Translations under genes and position numbers: made by a program
Assembly (NCBI RefSeq): GCF_001273755.1
Contig: NZ_LGYA01000001.1
Span: 1,525,668-1,589,667, forward strand
Direction: 5' to 3'
Source of the DNA: Peribacillus butanolivorans
GTDB lineage: Bacteria; Bacillota; Bacilli; Bacillales; DSM-1321
Length of the DNA: 64,000 nucleotides
Notes under the pieces: model-generated
What the model was told of the DNA's origin: nothing
Database searches by the model: none
Seen by the model: only the letters and a program-made list of their open reading frames with translations
Shown: one piece after another, positions 35,134 to 45,645 of the stretch
Numbering within the stretch: the stretch's first letter is position 1
Layout: every line of letters begins with the position of its first letter

Positions 35134-35211
35134 TACACTATGAGTGAATATGAGTAAACTTAAAGTGTGTGAATTTTACAACAATATGTTGTTAACTATA
35201 CTTCAAGTGTG
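35134..35211. promoter_or_regulatory. phage operator region, three copies
   Basis: Between the divergent repressor and Cro-like genes lie TACACTATGAGTGA (35134-35147), ACTTAAAGTGT (35158-35168) and TACTTCAAGTGTG (35199-35211). All are variants of the palindrome ACACTT-N-AAGTGT. Confidence 0.7.
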
Positions 35212-35243
35212 ATATTATTTTTTTAGACAGGAGGTGACAAGAT

Positions 35244-35468
35244 GTGACAAATATAAAGTTTACAATCAAACAGGCGAGAAAGTATAAAGGTTTAACACAA
35301 GAAGAAATGGCAAAAGTGCTAGGAATGGCCAAGAGAACCTATATTGATTACGAGCAATATAAAATTCCTTTACGTATTGATAAGGCTTTTTTGTTTGCAG
35401 AGTGCGTTGGTTTTTCGATTGACGATATCATTTTTTTTGACCCTGACATACACTTTAAGTGTAGTTAA
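35244..35468 (+). CDS. Cro-like XRE helix-turn-helix protein, 74 aa
   Basis: A single helix-turn-helix domain of 74 residues (LTQEEMAKVLGMAKRTYIDY) without other parts, fitting a Cro-type repressor. The start is GTG at 35244 after GGAGGTGACAAGAT. It is divergent from the CI-like gene and shares its operators; a fourth perfect operator lies inside its own 3' end. Confidence 0.8.
   Translation: MTNIKFTIKQARKYKGLTQEEMAKVLGMAKRTYIDYEQYKIPLRIDKAFLFAECVGFSIDDIIFFDPDIHFKCS
35449..35463. promoter_or_regulatory. fourth phage operator inside cro 3' end
   Basis: TACACTT-T-AAGTGTA is a perfect palindrome and the best match to the half-site seen in the control region 240 bases upstream. Confidence 0.65.
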
Positions 35469-35845
35469 GGGGCAAGTTTACCATCTGACTTAACAACAAG
35501 TGATTGAGCAACCCTTTTTGAATGGGGTAATAAAACCACTCAATTATATGGGAACAAAGGCGAACGTTTTAGGATATAAAAGAACATTGCTTTAAACATC
35601 TTTGGGTGAAGGGATTATCTAACAGTTCGGAAAATAAAACACTTGTATAACAATATGGCTGATGGTCGTATTAAAGGAATTAAGTCATATGAGTGATGTT
35701 ATCTTTTGGTTAATGACTGAAGAAGCCGGATTTATTATATTGAAAATCATCCGAAAGTGCCACTGGAAAACCAGACTAAAAATAGAGTTTTCTCAAAAAT
35801 CCATACTTATGATGATTTGAGAAAACAATTGGGAAGGTGGATAAA
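35469..35845. other. spacer with phage-gene remnants
   Basis: No intact gene. Short readable pieces such as KHLYNNMADGRIKGIKSYE (about 35637-35695) suggest decayed phage genes. Confidence 0.4.
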
Positions 35846-36061
35846 GTGGAAAGAGAAATTAAATCATTTGAGGTAGTTTCAGGAGCAGTTGTTAATACCA
35901 TTTCGATTGGTAGAGAATTTGGTGGAGAAATTGTTGAGGACATTATCTTACACGATGGAGTATTCAAATTGTTTAATCGCAAGGACGAGCTTATCACAGA
36001 AATTAATTTACCTGTTGTTGGTGTGAAATACGAGTATAAAGGAGGCGAGTTAAGTGCCTAA
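35846..36061 (+). CDS. small phage-type hypothetical protein, 71 aa
   Basis: A 71-residue acidic protein of unknown family, likely a small beta-sheet fold (GREFGGEIVEDIILHDGVFK). GTG at 35846 is chosen because AAGGTGG precedes it by five bases. It overlaps the start of the next gene by eight bases, a layout common in phage early regions. Confidence 0.6.
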   Translation: MEREIKSFEVVSGAVVNTISIGREFGGEIVEDIILHDGVFKLFNRKDELITEINLPVVGVKYEYKGGELSA

Positions 36062-36278
36062 AGAAATCAAACATCCGAAAATTTCTCAGACTCTAAAGTT
36101 AGGTTTTCTTAGCTTTAAAGCGCAACCAGAACATGCAGGCATTGATTATTATGGCCATGGAATTTTATTGGGTGATTCAATTGTAATGGATCCATCCACA
36201 GGTGAAGTTGTGTTGAAAGTAAACCTAGATAGTTACCTTAGTGAAGTTTACGGTTTTTTATTTAAAACTGCTGATTAA
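36054..36278 (+). CDS. small phage-type hypothetical protein, 74 aa
   Basis: A 74-residue protein (AGIDYYGHGILLGDSIVMDP near the middle), unrecognised. GTG start after GGAGGCG inside the preceding gene; the two are surely co-translated. It ends the prophage remnant. Confidence 0.6.
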   Translation: MPKEIKHPKISQTLKLGFLSFKAQPEHAGIDYYGHGILLGDSIVMDPSTGEVVLKVNLDSYLSEVYGFLFKTAD

Positions 36279-37149
36279 AAAAGGACTCTTGGATCAAATC
36301 CAGAAAGACAATCTATTTGTTTTTGGAAGGCAACATGAGTTATTGAAAAGAAAGGATTTAATTACAATCTATGAAATGAATTATATAGTACACTAAGACT
36401 AGGAGCAATTGGACAGTGGCGCATTCGAAGAAATTGCAAATAAGATTAATAAAAATATTTGAGCCCTCTTTCCTTTGTAGGAGATAGGGCTTGTTCCTTA
36501 TAGAAAGGCAAATCATCCTGAATTTCATGTCTAATCATCGATAATAATACCCTAATTTCAATTTAATAATCTTCTCTAAGAAAGTGACTTTAATCTTTTG
36601 GATACATTCGGATGTGCAATTGTAACTGTCCAGCGGAGATATTTACCTAATATAGTAACAATTAAAGAAGGTAATATGTATATAAAACGTATAAAATGTT
36701 AAACCCTCTAGCGCAGGTTCTTTGCTTATTGTCCTATCTGCTTCTGTTCAATAGTTGTGTGCTATATTTGAAGTGAAGAATTTGAAATGCTGTCACCCTA
36801 TCCTTTGTATGGAAATTAATTCGACAAAACATAGAAAACTTCTATACTATCGGGAATTCACTACTCCTAAGCAAAAGAAAAGTTGAAGTTGTGAAAAAAA
36901 AAGCCTTTGGGGAAAATACAAAACAAATGGCTTTTTTTATGAAGAAATCTTATTCTGAAAATAGGCAAATATACGATCTAACTAGAAGAACAAAATAAGA
37001 ATCAGTATAGGTCAATCTAATTAATGTTGGCTTTTTTGTTCGATAATGGGATGATGCCACAAAGAAAGTTAGTAAGCTGATAATGCAGTGATTTAAGAAT
37101 AATCTAATTAATAATTTAAAGTAATATATTCTATTAGAGGTGTTGGATT
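36279..37149. other. gene-free stretch with two hairpins
   Basis: No gene supported over 870 bases. AGCCCT...AGGGCT (36463-36491) is a terminator-like stem and AAAAAAGCC...GGCTTTTTTT (36896-36938) another. Probably the decayed flank of the prophage. Confidence 0.45.
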
Positions 37150-37611
37150 ATGAGGTCGTTCAAATATACAGTTTGTTTTATTAAGCAAGGGAGTAAATTG
37201 CTCATGCTTAATAGAGAAAAAGCGCCAATTATGGGAGTTTGGAACGGTGTGGGAGGAAAAATTGAAAGAGGAGAATCACCAGAGGAAGCTGCTCTGCGTG
37301 AAGTAGAGGAAGAAACTGGTATACACTTAGAAGATTTTTTCTCACAAGGTACAATAACATGGGAAACTTCAGAGGGTGTAATCGATGGGCTTCATGTTTT
37401 TTTAGGTGAGTTAGATAGCAGTCATGTCTATGAGACACCAAAGAAAATGCGAGAAGGTATTTTAGATTGGAAGTCAATTGACTGGATACTCGACTCTCAA
37501 AACCTTGGTATTCCAGAGAAAATACCTCACTACCTGCCAGTATTATTGGAAAAGGAAGGGGTTCATATCTTCACCTATATGGATGGTAAGATGATACATG
37601 ATGCTAATTAG
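37150..37611 (+). CDS. Nudix hydrolase (MutT/8-oxo-dGTPase type)
   Basis: A 153-residue Nudix protein. The Nudix box starts at Gly38 as GGKIERGESPEEAALREVEE-ETGI, with the REVEEETG metal-binding helix intact. Sequence type (short, N-terminal KYTVCFIKQGSKLLMLNR) is that of 8-oxo-dGTP or similar nucleotide diphosphatases. ATG follows AGAGGTG. The gene stands alone. Substrate cannot be told from sequence; many Nudix enzymes of this type act on several nucleoside diphosphates. Confidence 0.88.
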   Translation: MRSFKYTVCFIKQGSKLLMLNREKAPIMGVWNGVGGKIERGESPEEAALREVEEETGIHLEDFFSQGTITWETSEGVIDGLHVFLGELDSSHVYETPKKMREGILDWKSIDWILDSQNLGIPEKIPHYLPVLLEKEGVHIFTYMDGKMIHDAN

Positions 37612-38070
37612 ATATCATTAAACTAGAGCTTTGATAAGTTTAATATGAAAAATGATAAGGTCAGCATAAACATTATTGACTTTCCTATTATGGGGTTGTA
37701 TTGATTGAGTCGACATTTTATAATGTTGGCTTTTTGTTTTCTCATCCTAATGCCGATAAAAATGTTGTAACCCTTTTTTTGAACCAAAAATTGGCCGAAG
37801 TGCACCTGCTACAGATTTTACGAGATTTTATTTATGAGAGTTCCTCTTAAATGAGATGGACCTATGTTTATTAATAAGATATAGATATACTAGTCATACT
37901 TTATCTCTACCTTGTTGAAATATCTCTAGTTTTTTTCACTCATTTTTAGAAAGATTGCAGGTAATAGATTGCTAAAGCACAAATATACACTTAATAAAGA
38001 CTTGTAAAATGGTAAAAGGAGGTTTTGGATATTCGGAAAATTCAAAAAGAGGTTTAGGAGGAGATAATAA
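37612..38070. other. gene-free stretch with terminator
   Basis: No gene. The stem GTCGACATT-TTAT-AATGTTGGC with TTTTTG (37711-37740) probably ends the Nudix transcript. Confidence 0.5.
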
Positions 38071-39663
38071 TTGAAAAGAAATTTAATTAAATATATCGTT
38101 TTTCTAGTCCTCATTTCAACAATATTAGTTATGGTTAAGCCAGACATTACCTCGGCAGGAAAATTAAAGCCGCCATCTGAAACTTTCACACCAGGGGATT
38201 GGTTTCTAGGAGATATCCCGCCTAATCTAGATGTAAATAAACCACCAATCGTATTTGTTCAAGGGAAAAATGGTAGTTCAACTAGCTGGTACGGAGAAAC
38301 GGAATATCATGGTGTCAATGATATGTATACAAAAGCATATGAAGCGGGTTACCAAACTGTTTTTGTTCAGCTCTATGATGCGGCCGGAAATGGTTCAGTA
38401 AGCCAATATACTAATGGTAGGCTATTAGCATCACAACTTGCTGAAATCAGTAACCATTTTGGGGGAAAAAAAGTTAATATTATAGCTCATAGTAAGGGAG
38501 GGCCAGACACTCAAGCAGCCCTTGTTCACTATGGAGCACATCTTTATGTCGGAAGGGTTATCACTCTGGCTTCTCCTCATCATGGTTCTAACTTAGCTGA
38601 TTTAGCTTATAGCTGGTATGCGGGTTGGCTGGGTTCGTTGCTTGGTCAAAAAGATGATGGAACATACTCTTTGCAAGTAGGAAAAATGGAAGAATTTCGT
38701 TCAGTCACAGATAACCATGTAAACTCTCGAAAAAATAAGTATTACACCGCTACAGGAATGAATAGAGGTCCAGCTCTTTCCGCTTTATCAATGGGAGGAC
38801 AATATTTATCTTCTTATGGAGAAAATGATGGTCTAGTAAATGTATGGAGTGCAAAATTACCTTATGCTTCCCATTTATTTACTGATCCAAACTTAGATCA
38901 CGACAACATACGCATAGGTTCTGCTGTCTTTTCAAGAATTGAACCATACTTAAGAAGTGATTCAATTGCTGGAGTTCCAAGTTTAAATACTAATTCAACA
39001 CTACAAGTTCAAGATGAGATTATCAAAACTGATATTTCTCAAACAGTTCATGGAGGAATGCTGCAACAACATGCCTGGATCAAGCAAACCTTCAATGTTA
39101 ATGAACCAACCTCTGGTAATGTAACGATATACACAGCCTCAGATGATGTAGAGGTGGAATTAATTTCTCCATCTGATCAAACGTATTTACCCTCCTTACA
39201 AGTAAACTCTACTGAGAATAAATCATCCTTTTTTTCTGGTGCAACTATCCAAACATTTAAAAGAAATAGCCTTGAAGTTGGAAACTGGAAGGTACGAATG
39301 AAGACAAAGTCACCAAAAGATGCATTCCTGTTAACAGCACAATTTAATGAAAGGGATCCCATTACATTAAGTATGTCCGGGAAAGTAAAACAAAAGGATG
39401 CAAAATTCTTAATAAAGACTCCGATGAAAAATAAATATAAGTCAACTAGCACCACCTTTACTGTTCATCTTATTGATGAAGATGGAAATGAAATTGCTAA
39501 AAATAGCTCAATAAAGGAAATTGATACAGAGAATTTTTCGGGTGCCTTTCCAGAAGTGCCTAAATCAGGTGTTTATAATATAACGATTGATGTAAAAGAA
39601 AAAAATATAGATGGTACTGAAAGAACTCGTACTTTGATTCGCTCAGTCTATATTGAAAAATAA
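38071..39663 (+). CDS. secreted lipase/esterase, 530 aa
   Basis: A signal peptide (hydrophobic 9-25, cleavage near TSAGK) is followed by an alpha/beta hydrolase domain: PPIVFVQGKNGSSTSWYGE with the oxyanion region, and the nucleophile elbow IIAHSKGGPD near residue 140, then LASPHHGSNLAD. This is the Bacillus secreted lipase/esterase type with a Lys in the elbow. A C-terminal beta-rich part of about 200 residues (from 330) may bind surface or substrate. The start is TTG at 38071 directly after GGAGGAG at good spacing. Monocistronic; a terminator follows at 39681. Confidence 0.85.
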   Translation: MKRNLIKYIVFLVLISTILVMVKPDITSAGKLKPPSETFTPGDWFLGDIPPNLDVNKPPIVFVQGKNGSSTSWYGETEYHGVNDMYTKAYEAGYQTVFVQLYDAAGNGSVSQYTNGRLLASQLAEISNHFGGKKVNIIAHSKGGPDTQAALVHYGAHLYVGRVITLASPHHGSNLADLAYSWYAGWLGSLLGQKDDGTYSLQVGKMEEFRSVTDNHVNSRKNKYYTATGMNRGPALSALSMGGQYLSSYGENDGLVNVWSAKLPYASHLFTDPNLDHDNIRIGSAVFSRIEPYLRSDSIAGVPSLNTNSTLQVQDEIIKTDISQTVHGGMLQQHAWIKQTFNVNEPTSGNVTIYTASDDVEVELISPSDQTYLPSLQVNSTENKSSFFSGATIQTFKRNSLEVGNWKVRMKTKSPKDAFLLTAQFNERDPITLSMSGKVKQKDAKFLIKTPMKNKYKSTSTTFTVHLIDEDGNEIAKNSSIKEIDTENFSGAFPEVPKSGVYNITIDVKEKNIDGTERTRTLIRSVYIEK

Positions 39664-39680
39664 ATAAAAAAATTAGGAAA

Positions 39681-39712
39681 TAGCCTTCTCTTTATTGAGA
39701 GGGCATCTTGTT
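39681..39712 (+). terminator. terminator of lipase gene
   Basis: GCCTTCTC-TTTATT-GAGAGGGC with T-rich tail (one mismatch). Confidence 0.65.
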
Positions 39713-39920
39713 TAGGGGATACAGGGAGAAGAGCGTTAGGCAGAAGCAATAAGGCTCTCTTTATTTTATTTAAAGATTACCACTTAGGTAAATTTGTTAA
39801 TAAAACAATTCGATGTGTGTATTTTTAGGAATTAACTATGTAGGCTAAACTTGAATTCAAGAGGAGAATAAGGTTTAAGAATATTTGCATCTGCAGAAAA
39901 AGCTGCAAACCGCTGTTTAC

Positions 39921-40208
39921 TTAATCCTTATTTTGATTAGAGTCTCTATATGACAAAATGGCAGTTTTGAGCGCAGCATAATTGCCTATGCTTGCGTAAC
40001 CATAGAACCAGCCCATGAAAATGCCTGCTATAAAGTGATGACGATGGCTAATGAAAATGGAAATGATTAAACCTAGAACTATAGCAATTGTAGGTATGAA
40101 TTTTGGAGGGATATGAAACATGATCTTCAAAATTTGAGTCAAGATTATGATAGTTGGGATGGCTATTACTGCATCCCAAAAGTTTGTATGGATGGTTGGG
40201 AAATCCAA
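39921..40208 (-). CDS. small membrane protein, holin-like
   Basis: A 95-residue protein with three hydrophobic segments (about 11-30, 34-55, 58-75) and a charged tail (SYRDSNQNKD), the size and shape of phage holins or related small membrane proteins. TTG at 40208 follows AGTGGTG. It reads against the lipase. No endolysin is nearby, so the holin idea is weak; a membrane component of unknown use is equally possible. Confidence 0.5.
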   Translation of the reverse strand: MDFPTIHTNFWDAVIAIPTIIILTQILKIMFHIPPKFIPTIAIVLGLIISIFISHRHHFIAGIFMGWFYGYASIGNYAALKTAILSYRDSNQNKD

Positions 40209-40364
40209 ATAATAACACCACTTTCACGAGAAAGTAAAGGAAGGTTTATTTAATTAATTTTTACCATCAATAAAGTATTTATACCTTAAGATTTAGACCG
40301 ATTAAGAGGAATGTTTAAATGCTCTTGATTTGACTTGGTTTGAGGGTTTTTCATGGTTCAAAAT
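40209..40364. other. spacer
   Basis: No gene seen. Confidence 0.35.
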
Positions 40365-40411
40365 AAAAAACATTGAATCCATTACATAATGGTGGATTCA
40401 ATGTTTTTTTT
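40365..40411. terminator. strong palindromic terminator
   Basis: AAAACATTGAATCC and GGATTCAATGTTTT with an inner CCATT/AATGG stem and flanking A and T runs; usable in both directions. Confidence 0.8.
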
Positions 40412-40478
40412 GATGTAAGTCATCCCAAAGTTCTTCCATTAATCCATCCATTTCTTTTCTTTATTTATATTGTTCTTC

Positions 40479-40624
40479 CTAGGATACCTCGATAGTAATA
40501 CCTTCAAAAGTTAATACGTCTCCGACTTGAGTATATTTCGGAAGTGAGTTTCTGGACAGTCTTTCCTTTCCCCGTTTACTTGAGCTAGTTCACCTACAAA
40601 ACGTTCAATTATCTCATAAATCAT
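40479..40624 (-). pseudogene. DUF3006 protein with frameshift
   Basis: From ATG at 40624 (AAAGG before it) the frame reads MIYEIIERFVGELAQVNGER, then after a shift PKYTQVGDVLTFEGITIEVS and stop. The pattern (IIERF-x-G ... GDVL...) is DUF3006, a small protein often encoded with ComEC-like hydrolases in Bacillus. Confidence 0.75.
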
Positions 40625-41027
40625 CCTTTTTCACTGTCTTTACTCTTATAGATTTAAAGATTGCCCGATACACCTTTTACGAAACAGATATTAAACGTTT
40701 AACTACAGTAGAAGTAGGAGAGCAGTAAAAAAATGAGTGGGGAGCAAGATTTGGTTACTCTCTCTTTAATTTGGTTTTATGAGTAAAAACTTTCCTTAAG
40801 CACTTTCATCCGTACTGAAAGATCGAAATTATAAACGAGGTATTTTGCCTTTTTAATACATAGGTACTGTTAACTGAAATATGAAGTCAAAGATCGCTTG
40901 ATAGATTAAAGATAAAAAGTAGATACACCTATTAAAAACGATTTCTACTAAAAAATAAAAAATTCACAAAAACATAGTCTTCCATATGCATATTGAAGGA
41001 ATATGGGACATAAATTAGACAAACAAA
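40625..41027. other. gene-free stretch before lexA
   Basis: No gene supported in about 400 bases. Confidence 0.4.
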
Positions 41028-41050
41028 AAAAAGCGCAGTTAGCGCTTTTA
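41028..41050 (-). terminator. terminator of lexA
   Basis: AAAAGCGC-TAACT-GCGCTTTT on the minus strand, followed by T; overlaps the end of the gene. Confidence 0.85.
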
Positions 41051-41671
41051 GTGTATTTGTCTATACAAGCCTATTACTTTTCCAAGTATCGTGACACCTC
41101 TTAAAATAATTGGTTCCATATTTGAATTTTCAGGCTGAAGCCGTATGTAATCCGGTTCCTTAAAGAATCGTTTTACCGTGGCTTCATCATCTTCAGTCAT
41201 GGCTACTACGATATCTCCATTATTGGCATTGCTCTGTTGTTTCACGATGACATAATCTCCATCATGAATTCCTGCTTCAATCATACTTTCTCCCATGATT
41301 TCGAGCATGAATACATGATCATCATGAGGAACCATACTTTCGGGAAGCGGGAAGTATTCTTCTATGTTCTCAATGGCGGTTATCGGCATGCCTGCTGTTA
41401 CTTTCCCAAGCAACGGCACGTTAACGACATTAGTCTTAGGTATAGTGTTAGCTTCCTCTATGTTTAAGATTTCAATGGCCCTCGGCTTAGTAGGATCACG
41501 TCTGATTAGTCCTTTACTTTCCAAACGAGATAAATGTCCATGGACCGTTGAACTTGATGCAAGTCCCACTGCTTCGCCAATCTCTCTTACGGAAGGTGGA
41601 TACCCTTTTTGGCGAACCTCTTCTTTAATGAAATCAAGAATATCTTGCTGCCGTTTTGATAGTTTAGTCAT
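41048..41671 (-). CDS. lexA: LexA repressor
   Basis: A 207-residue SOS repressor with an N-terminal winged helix ([20 protein letters not shown]) and S24 domain: cleavage site Ala93-Gly94 in KVTAGMP, Ser129 in MGESMIEAG and Lys167 in ATVKRFF. Start ATG follows AGAAGAGGTG. It is divergent from the SOS gene yneA and the gap contains three LexA boxes. The lexA-yneA-yneB-ynzC-tkt-sirA-yneF order is the standard Bacillus one. Confidence 0.98.
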   Translation of the reverse strand: MTKLSKRQQDILDFIKEEVRQKGYPPSVREIGEAVGLASSSTVHGHLSRLESKGLIRRDPTKPRAIEILNIEEANTIPKTNVVNVPLLGKVTAGMPITAIENIEEYFPLPESMVPHDDHVFMLEIMGESMIEAGIHDGDYVIVKQQSNANNGDIVVAMTEDDEATVKRFFKEPDYIRLQPENSNMEPIILRGVTILGKVIGLYRQIH

Positions 41672-41729
41672 ATGTGCACCTCTTCTCCAAAGTTCTTTGC
41701 TTTATTATAGCATGGCCCCTATTTCTATA

Positions 41730-41810
41730 CAAACATAAGTTCGAATTTTGTTGTTGACTGAAACAAACGTTCGTACTATAATCTGGGTATAAGATACGAA
41801 CGAACATTCG
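41730..41810. promoter_or_regulatory. three LexA boxes and yneA promoter
   Basis: CAAACATAAGTTCG (41730-41743, reverse of CGAAC-N4-GTTTG), GAAACAAACGTTCG (41760-41773) and CGAACGAACATTCG (41797-41810) all match the Bacillus LexA box CGAAC-N4-GTTYG, the last with one base off. TTGACT (41754-41759) and TATAAT (41777-41782), 17 bases apart, form the yneA promoter and box 2 lies between them. Confidence 0.93.
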
Positions 41811-41826
41811 CTTTGGAGGGATATTT

Positions 41827-42138
41827 ATGAAAAAGTTGTACAAAAATTATATTTATACGATTCTATTAGCGGGATCAGTATTTATCTTTTCTATTTTATT
41901 CTCCTGCACATTAGACAAAAATCAAAATAATAATTTTCTTTCAATAGAAGTAAATGAAGGTGATACCTTATGGGAGATTGCAGAAAAATATGAAGAAGCT
42001 GATTTGACAAAAAAAGAATTCATTGGTTGGATAGAAGAGCACAACGAAGTCAGTGCAGATTCAATAAAACCTGGTCAAGTCATTGTCATTCCGGTTAAAA
42101 ATGAAAAACTTGTTCAGAATTTGGCCAGTCAGCAGTAA
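41827..42138 (+). CDS. yneA: SOS cell-division inhibitor YneA
   Basis: A 103-residue exported protein with one N-terminal membrane helix (9-29) and a LysM wall-binding domain (about 39-90; EVNEGDTLWEIAEKY ... KPGQVIVIPV). YneA delays cell division during the SOS response. ATG follows TTGGAGG. It is first in the LexA-controlled yneA-yneB-ynzC operon. Confidence 0.95.
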   Translation: MKKLYKNYIYTILLAGSVFIFSILFSCTLDKNQNNNFLSIEVNEGDTLWEIAEKYEEADLTKKEFIGWIEEHNEVSADSIKPGQVIVIPVKNEKLVQNLASQQ

Positions 42139-42151
42139 GTAGTAAAGGTAG

Positions 42152-42814
<663 letters not shown>

Positions 42815-42878
42815 AACTTGTAATTTCGCTTTTTTTTTAATACCATGTCAATATCCGTACATTAGAAGGAGCGAAATT

Positions 42879-43112
42879 ATGCTATCAAAAGAAAAACTAG
42901 CCCGTATTAATGAACTTTCTAAAAAGGCTAAGGCAGAAGGCTTAACAGAAGTTGAGGCTAAAGAGCAAACCCAATTGAGAAGTGAGTACTTGGAAACATT
43001 CAGACGTTCTATGTCCGATACGCTGGAACATGTGAAAGTTGTTGATCCGGAAGGAAATGATGTCACACCTCAAAAGATTAAAAATATAAAGGAAAAAAGA
43101 AACTTACATTAA
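42879..43112 (+). CDS. ynzC: DUF896 protein YnzC
   Basis: A 77-residue helical protein, LARINELSKKAKAEGLTEVE, of the DUF896 family. Third gene of the SOS operon, ATG after AGAAGGAG. Function unknown; a terminator follows. Confidence 0.95.
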   Translation: MLSKEKLARINELSKKAKAEGLTEVEAKEQTQLRSEYLETFRRSMSDTLEHVKVVDPEGNDVTPQKIKNIKEKRNLH

Positions 43113-43171
43113 TGAATGGGGCTATCTGATGGAACTTTTCATTGGCTGGCCTTCTTATGGTCTTTAGAATT

Positions 43172-43209
43172 AAAAGGAGAATGCATTCATGTATGTATTC
43201 TCCTTTTTA
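43172..43209 (+). terminator. terminator of yneA operon
   Basis: AAAAGGAGAATGCAT and ATGTATTCTCCTTTT form a long stem with T run. Confidence 0.9.
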
Positions 43210-43345
43210 GCTTAACCTAAATAGTGGACTTCTCTAGTTACTAGAAAATTGAAATATTGGGGAAGGATTTAGTGATTTTAGTTGTGATATTAAGCAGGTC
43301 ACTATAATATAAAGAGGTACATTACAGGAAGGGATGTTTTACAAT

Positions 43346-45349
43346 ATGTTAGATAAATTAGATGCACTTTCTATCAATACAATTCGTACATTATCGATTG
43401 ATGCAATTGAAAAGGCTAATTCTGGTCATCCGGGAATGCCAATGGGTGCAGCCCCGATGGCGTATAAACTTTGGACTGAATATATGAATCATAACCCTAA
43501 AAACCCTGATTGGTTTAATAGAGACCGTTTTGTTCTTTCAGCTGGTCATGGATCTATGCTGTTATACAGTCTTCTTCATTTGTCAGGGTATGGCTTATCC
43601 ATCGATGATTTGAAGAATTTCCGCCAATGGGGCAGCAAAACTCCTGGACATCCGGAGTTCGGTCATACAGCTGGAGTTGATGCGACCACAGGACCACTAG
43701 GACAAGGGATTGCAATGGCAGTAGGGATGGCGATGGCAGAACGTCACTTGGCTGAAAGTTACAACCGTGATTCTTTTAATGTGGTTGATCATTATACATA
43801 TAGCATTTGTGGAGATGGAGATTTAATGGAAGGCGTATCTGCAGAAGCCGCTTCATTAGCTGGACATCTTCAGCTTGGAAGACTTGTTGTTTTATATGAT
43901 TCAAACGATATTTCACTTGACGGCGATTTAAGCCAATCATTTAGTGAAAGTGTAGCTAACCGTTTCAAATCGTATGGCTGGCAATATCTGCGCGTAGAAG
44001 ATGGAAACGATCTTCAGGAAATTGCGAAAGCAATTGAAGAAGCAAAGACTGACGATGCTCGCCCAACATTAATAGAAGTGAAAACCGTAATCGGTTATGG
44101 TTCACCAAACCGTTCTGGTAAGTCTGCTGTTCACGGTGCGCCGCTTGGTGCAGATGAGTTGAAACTGACTAAGGAAGCATACAAATGGACATTTGAAGAG
44201 GATTTCTATGTTCCTGAAGAAGTGTACTCCCACTTTAATGAAGCTTGCGTCGAAGCAGGCAGTAAAAAAGAAGAAGCTTGGAACGAACTGTTTAAAAATT
44301 ACAAAGAAGCACATCCTGAGTTAGCTGAACAATTAGAGCTGGCTATAAAAGGTGAATTACCTCTTGAGTGGGACCAGGAAATTCCGGTCTACGAAGAAGG
44401 AAAAACATTAGCTTCCCGAGCTTCAAGTGGAGAAGTCCTAAATGCGATTGCCAAAAAGGTTCCTAGCTTTATTGGTGGTTCAGCAGATTTAGCCGGATCT
44501 AATAATACAGCCATTAAAGGTGAGACAGATCTATTACCGGGTAATTATAGTGGACGTAACATTTGGTTCGGTGTTCGTGAATTCGCTATGGGAGCAGCTT
44601 TGAATGGGATGACCCTTCATGGTGGTTTAAAAGTGTATGGCGGAACTTTCTTCGTATTCTCTGATTATTTACGCCCGGCTATACGTATGGCAGCGTTGAT
44701 GGGTCTTCCTGTTACGTATGTATTTACTCATGACAGTATTGCTGTAGGGGAAGACGGACCGACACATGAGCCTATTGAACAATTAGCTTCATTGCGGGCA
44801 ATGCCGAACCTTGGGGTAATCCGTCCGGCTGATGGTAATGAAACAGCAGCAGCTTGGAAAGTGGCGATGGAGTCAACTAATAAACCGACTGCCCTTGTTC
44901 TAACACGTCAAGGATTGCCAACGATAAAAAACACTTCTGAAACTGCTTATGAAGGTGTTTCAAAAGGGGCTTACATTATATCTGCTTCTAATAAAGATGA
45001 AGCGGATGCATTACTTCTTGCGACTGGCTCTGAAGTAAACCTGGCTGTTGAAGCACAGAAAGCATTAGCAGCAGAAGGAATTGAAGTTTCTGTTATCAGC
45101 ATGCCATCATGGGATCGCTTCGAAACTCAATCTAAAGAATATAAACAAAGTGTAATCAACCCGGCTGTTAAGAAACGTCTAGCAATCGAAGTGGCTTCAC
45201 CGTTTGGTTGGGATCGTTATACTGGCGATGAAGGCGAAATCTTGGCAATTAATCATTTCGGTGCCTCTGCACCAGGTGGTAAGATCATGCAAGAGTTCGG
45301 ATTCACTGTAGAAAATGTAGTTGCTCGTGTAAAAGAAATGTTTAAATAA
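43346..45349 (+). CDS. tkt: transketolase
   Basis: A 667-residue transketolase, the same length as B. subtilis Tkt, with the ThDP domain ([14 protein letters not shown] near 155), the middle domain ([21 protein letters not shown] segment read here as [19 protein letters not shown]) and a C-terminal domain. It links glycolysis and the pentose phosphate pathway. The ATG at 43346 matches the family start (MLDKLD...); an ATG at 43334 touches the ribosome site AGGAAGGG and is less likely. A TATAAT at 43303 marks its own promoter. It lies between the SOS operon and sirA as in B. subtilis. Confidence 0.97.
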   Translation: MLDKLDALSINTIRTLSIDAIEKANSGHPGMPMGAAPMAYKLWTEYMNHNPKNPDWFNRDRFVLSAGHGSMLLYSLLHLSGYGLSIDDLKNFRQWGSKTPGHPEFGHTAGVDATTGPLGQGIAMAVGMAMAERHLAESYNRDSFNVVDHYTYSICGDGDLMEGVSAEAASLAGHLQLGRLVVLYDSNDISLDGDLSQSFSESVANRFKSYGWQYLRVEDGNDLQEIAKAIEEAKTDDARPTLIEVKTVIGYGSPNRSGKSAVHGAPLGADELKLTKEAYKWTFEEDFYVPEEVYSHFNEACVEAGSKKEEAWNELFKNYKEAHPELAEQLELAIKGELPLEWDQEIPVYEEGKTLASRASSGEVLNAIAKKVPSFIGGSADLAGSNNTAIKGETDLLPGNYSGRNIWFGVREFAMGAALNGMTLHGGLKVYGGTFFVFSDYLRPAIRMAALMGLPVTYVFTHDSIAVGEDGPTHEPIEQLASLRAMPNLGVIRPADGNETAAAWKVAMESTNKPTALVLTRQGLPTIKNTSETAYEGVSKGAYIISASNKDEADALLLATGSEVNLAVEAQKALAAEGIEVSVISMPSWDRFETQSKEYKQSVINPAVKKRLAIEVASPFGWDRYTGDEGEILAINHFGASAPGGKIMQEFGFTVENVVARVKEMFK

Positions 45350-45356
45350 AATTCGG

Positions 45357-45391
45357 AACTGACACCAAACTAGTTTGGTGTCAGTTTTTTT
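45357..45391 (+). terminator. terminator of tkt
   Basis: A perfect 15-base stem AACTGACACCAAACT / AGTTTGGTGTCAGTT (overlapping centre CTAG) with T run. Confidence 0.92.
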
Positions 45392-45444
45392 ATCGAATCT
45401 TCTTAAAGCATGTTGAAAGTGCCCATTATTTACGGTAAATCTTC

Positions 45445-45458
45445 TATTCGACAAAAAA
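45445..45458 (-). promoter_or_regulatory. Spo0A box upstream of sirA
   Basis: The reverse complement of TATTCGACAAAA reads TTTTGTCGAATA, a full match to the Bacillus 0A box core TGTCGAA with its flanks. It lies about 50 bases upstream of a TATAAT at 45508 and 190 bases before sirA, a gene known to be under direct Spo0A control in B. subtilis. Confidence 0.7.
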
Positions 45459-45645
45459 AGAAAAATATTTCTCCAGCAAACAACATATCTTGTTGGTTTG
45501 TCAATATATAATGAGAATAAATAATTTTCGTTTAAATATGTCAATTAAAGGGGAGTAGCCATTATAATATAGAAAATAATGGCGGGTTATCGAAAAATAA
45601 AAATGTTCTGGTTTCCAAAATAGGAATGCTAGGAGGCATTGGCTA

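Noticed and set aside
39921..40208. Holin-endolysin lysis cassette
   Set aside because: Only the small membrane protein is present; no amidase or lysozyme gene is near, and the adjacent enzyme is a lipase read in the opposite direction.
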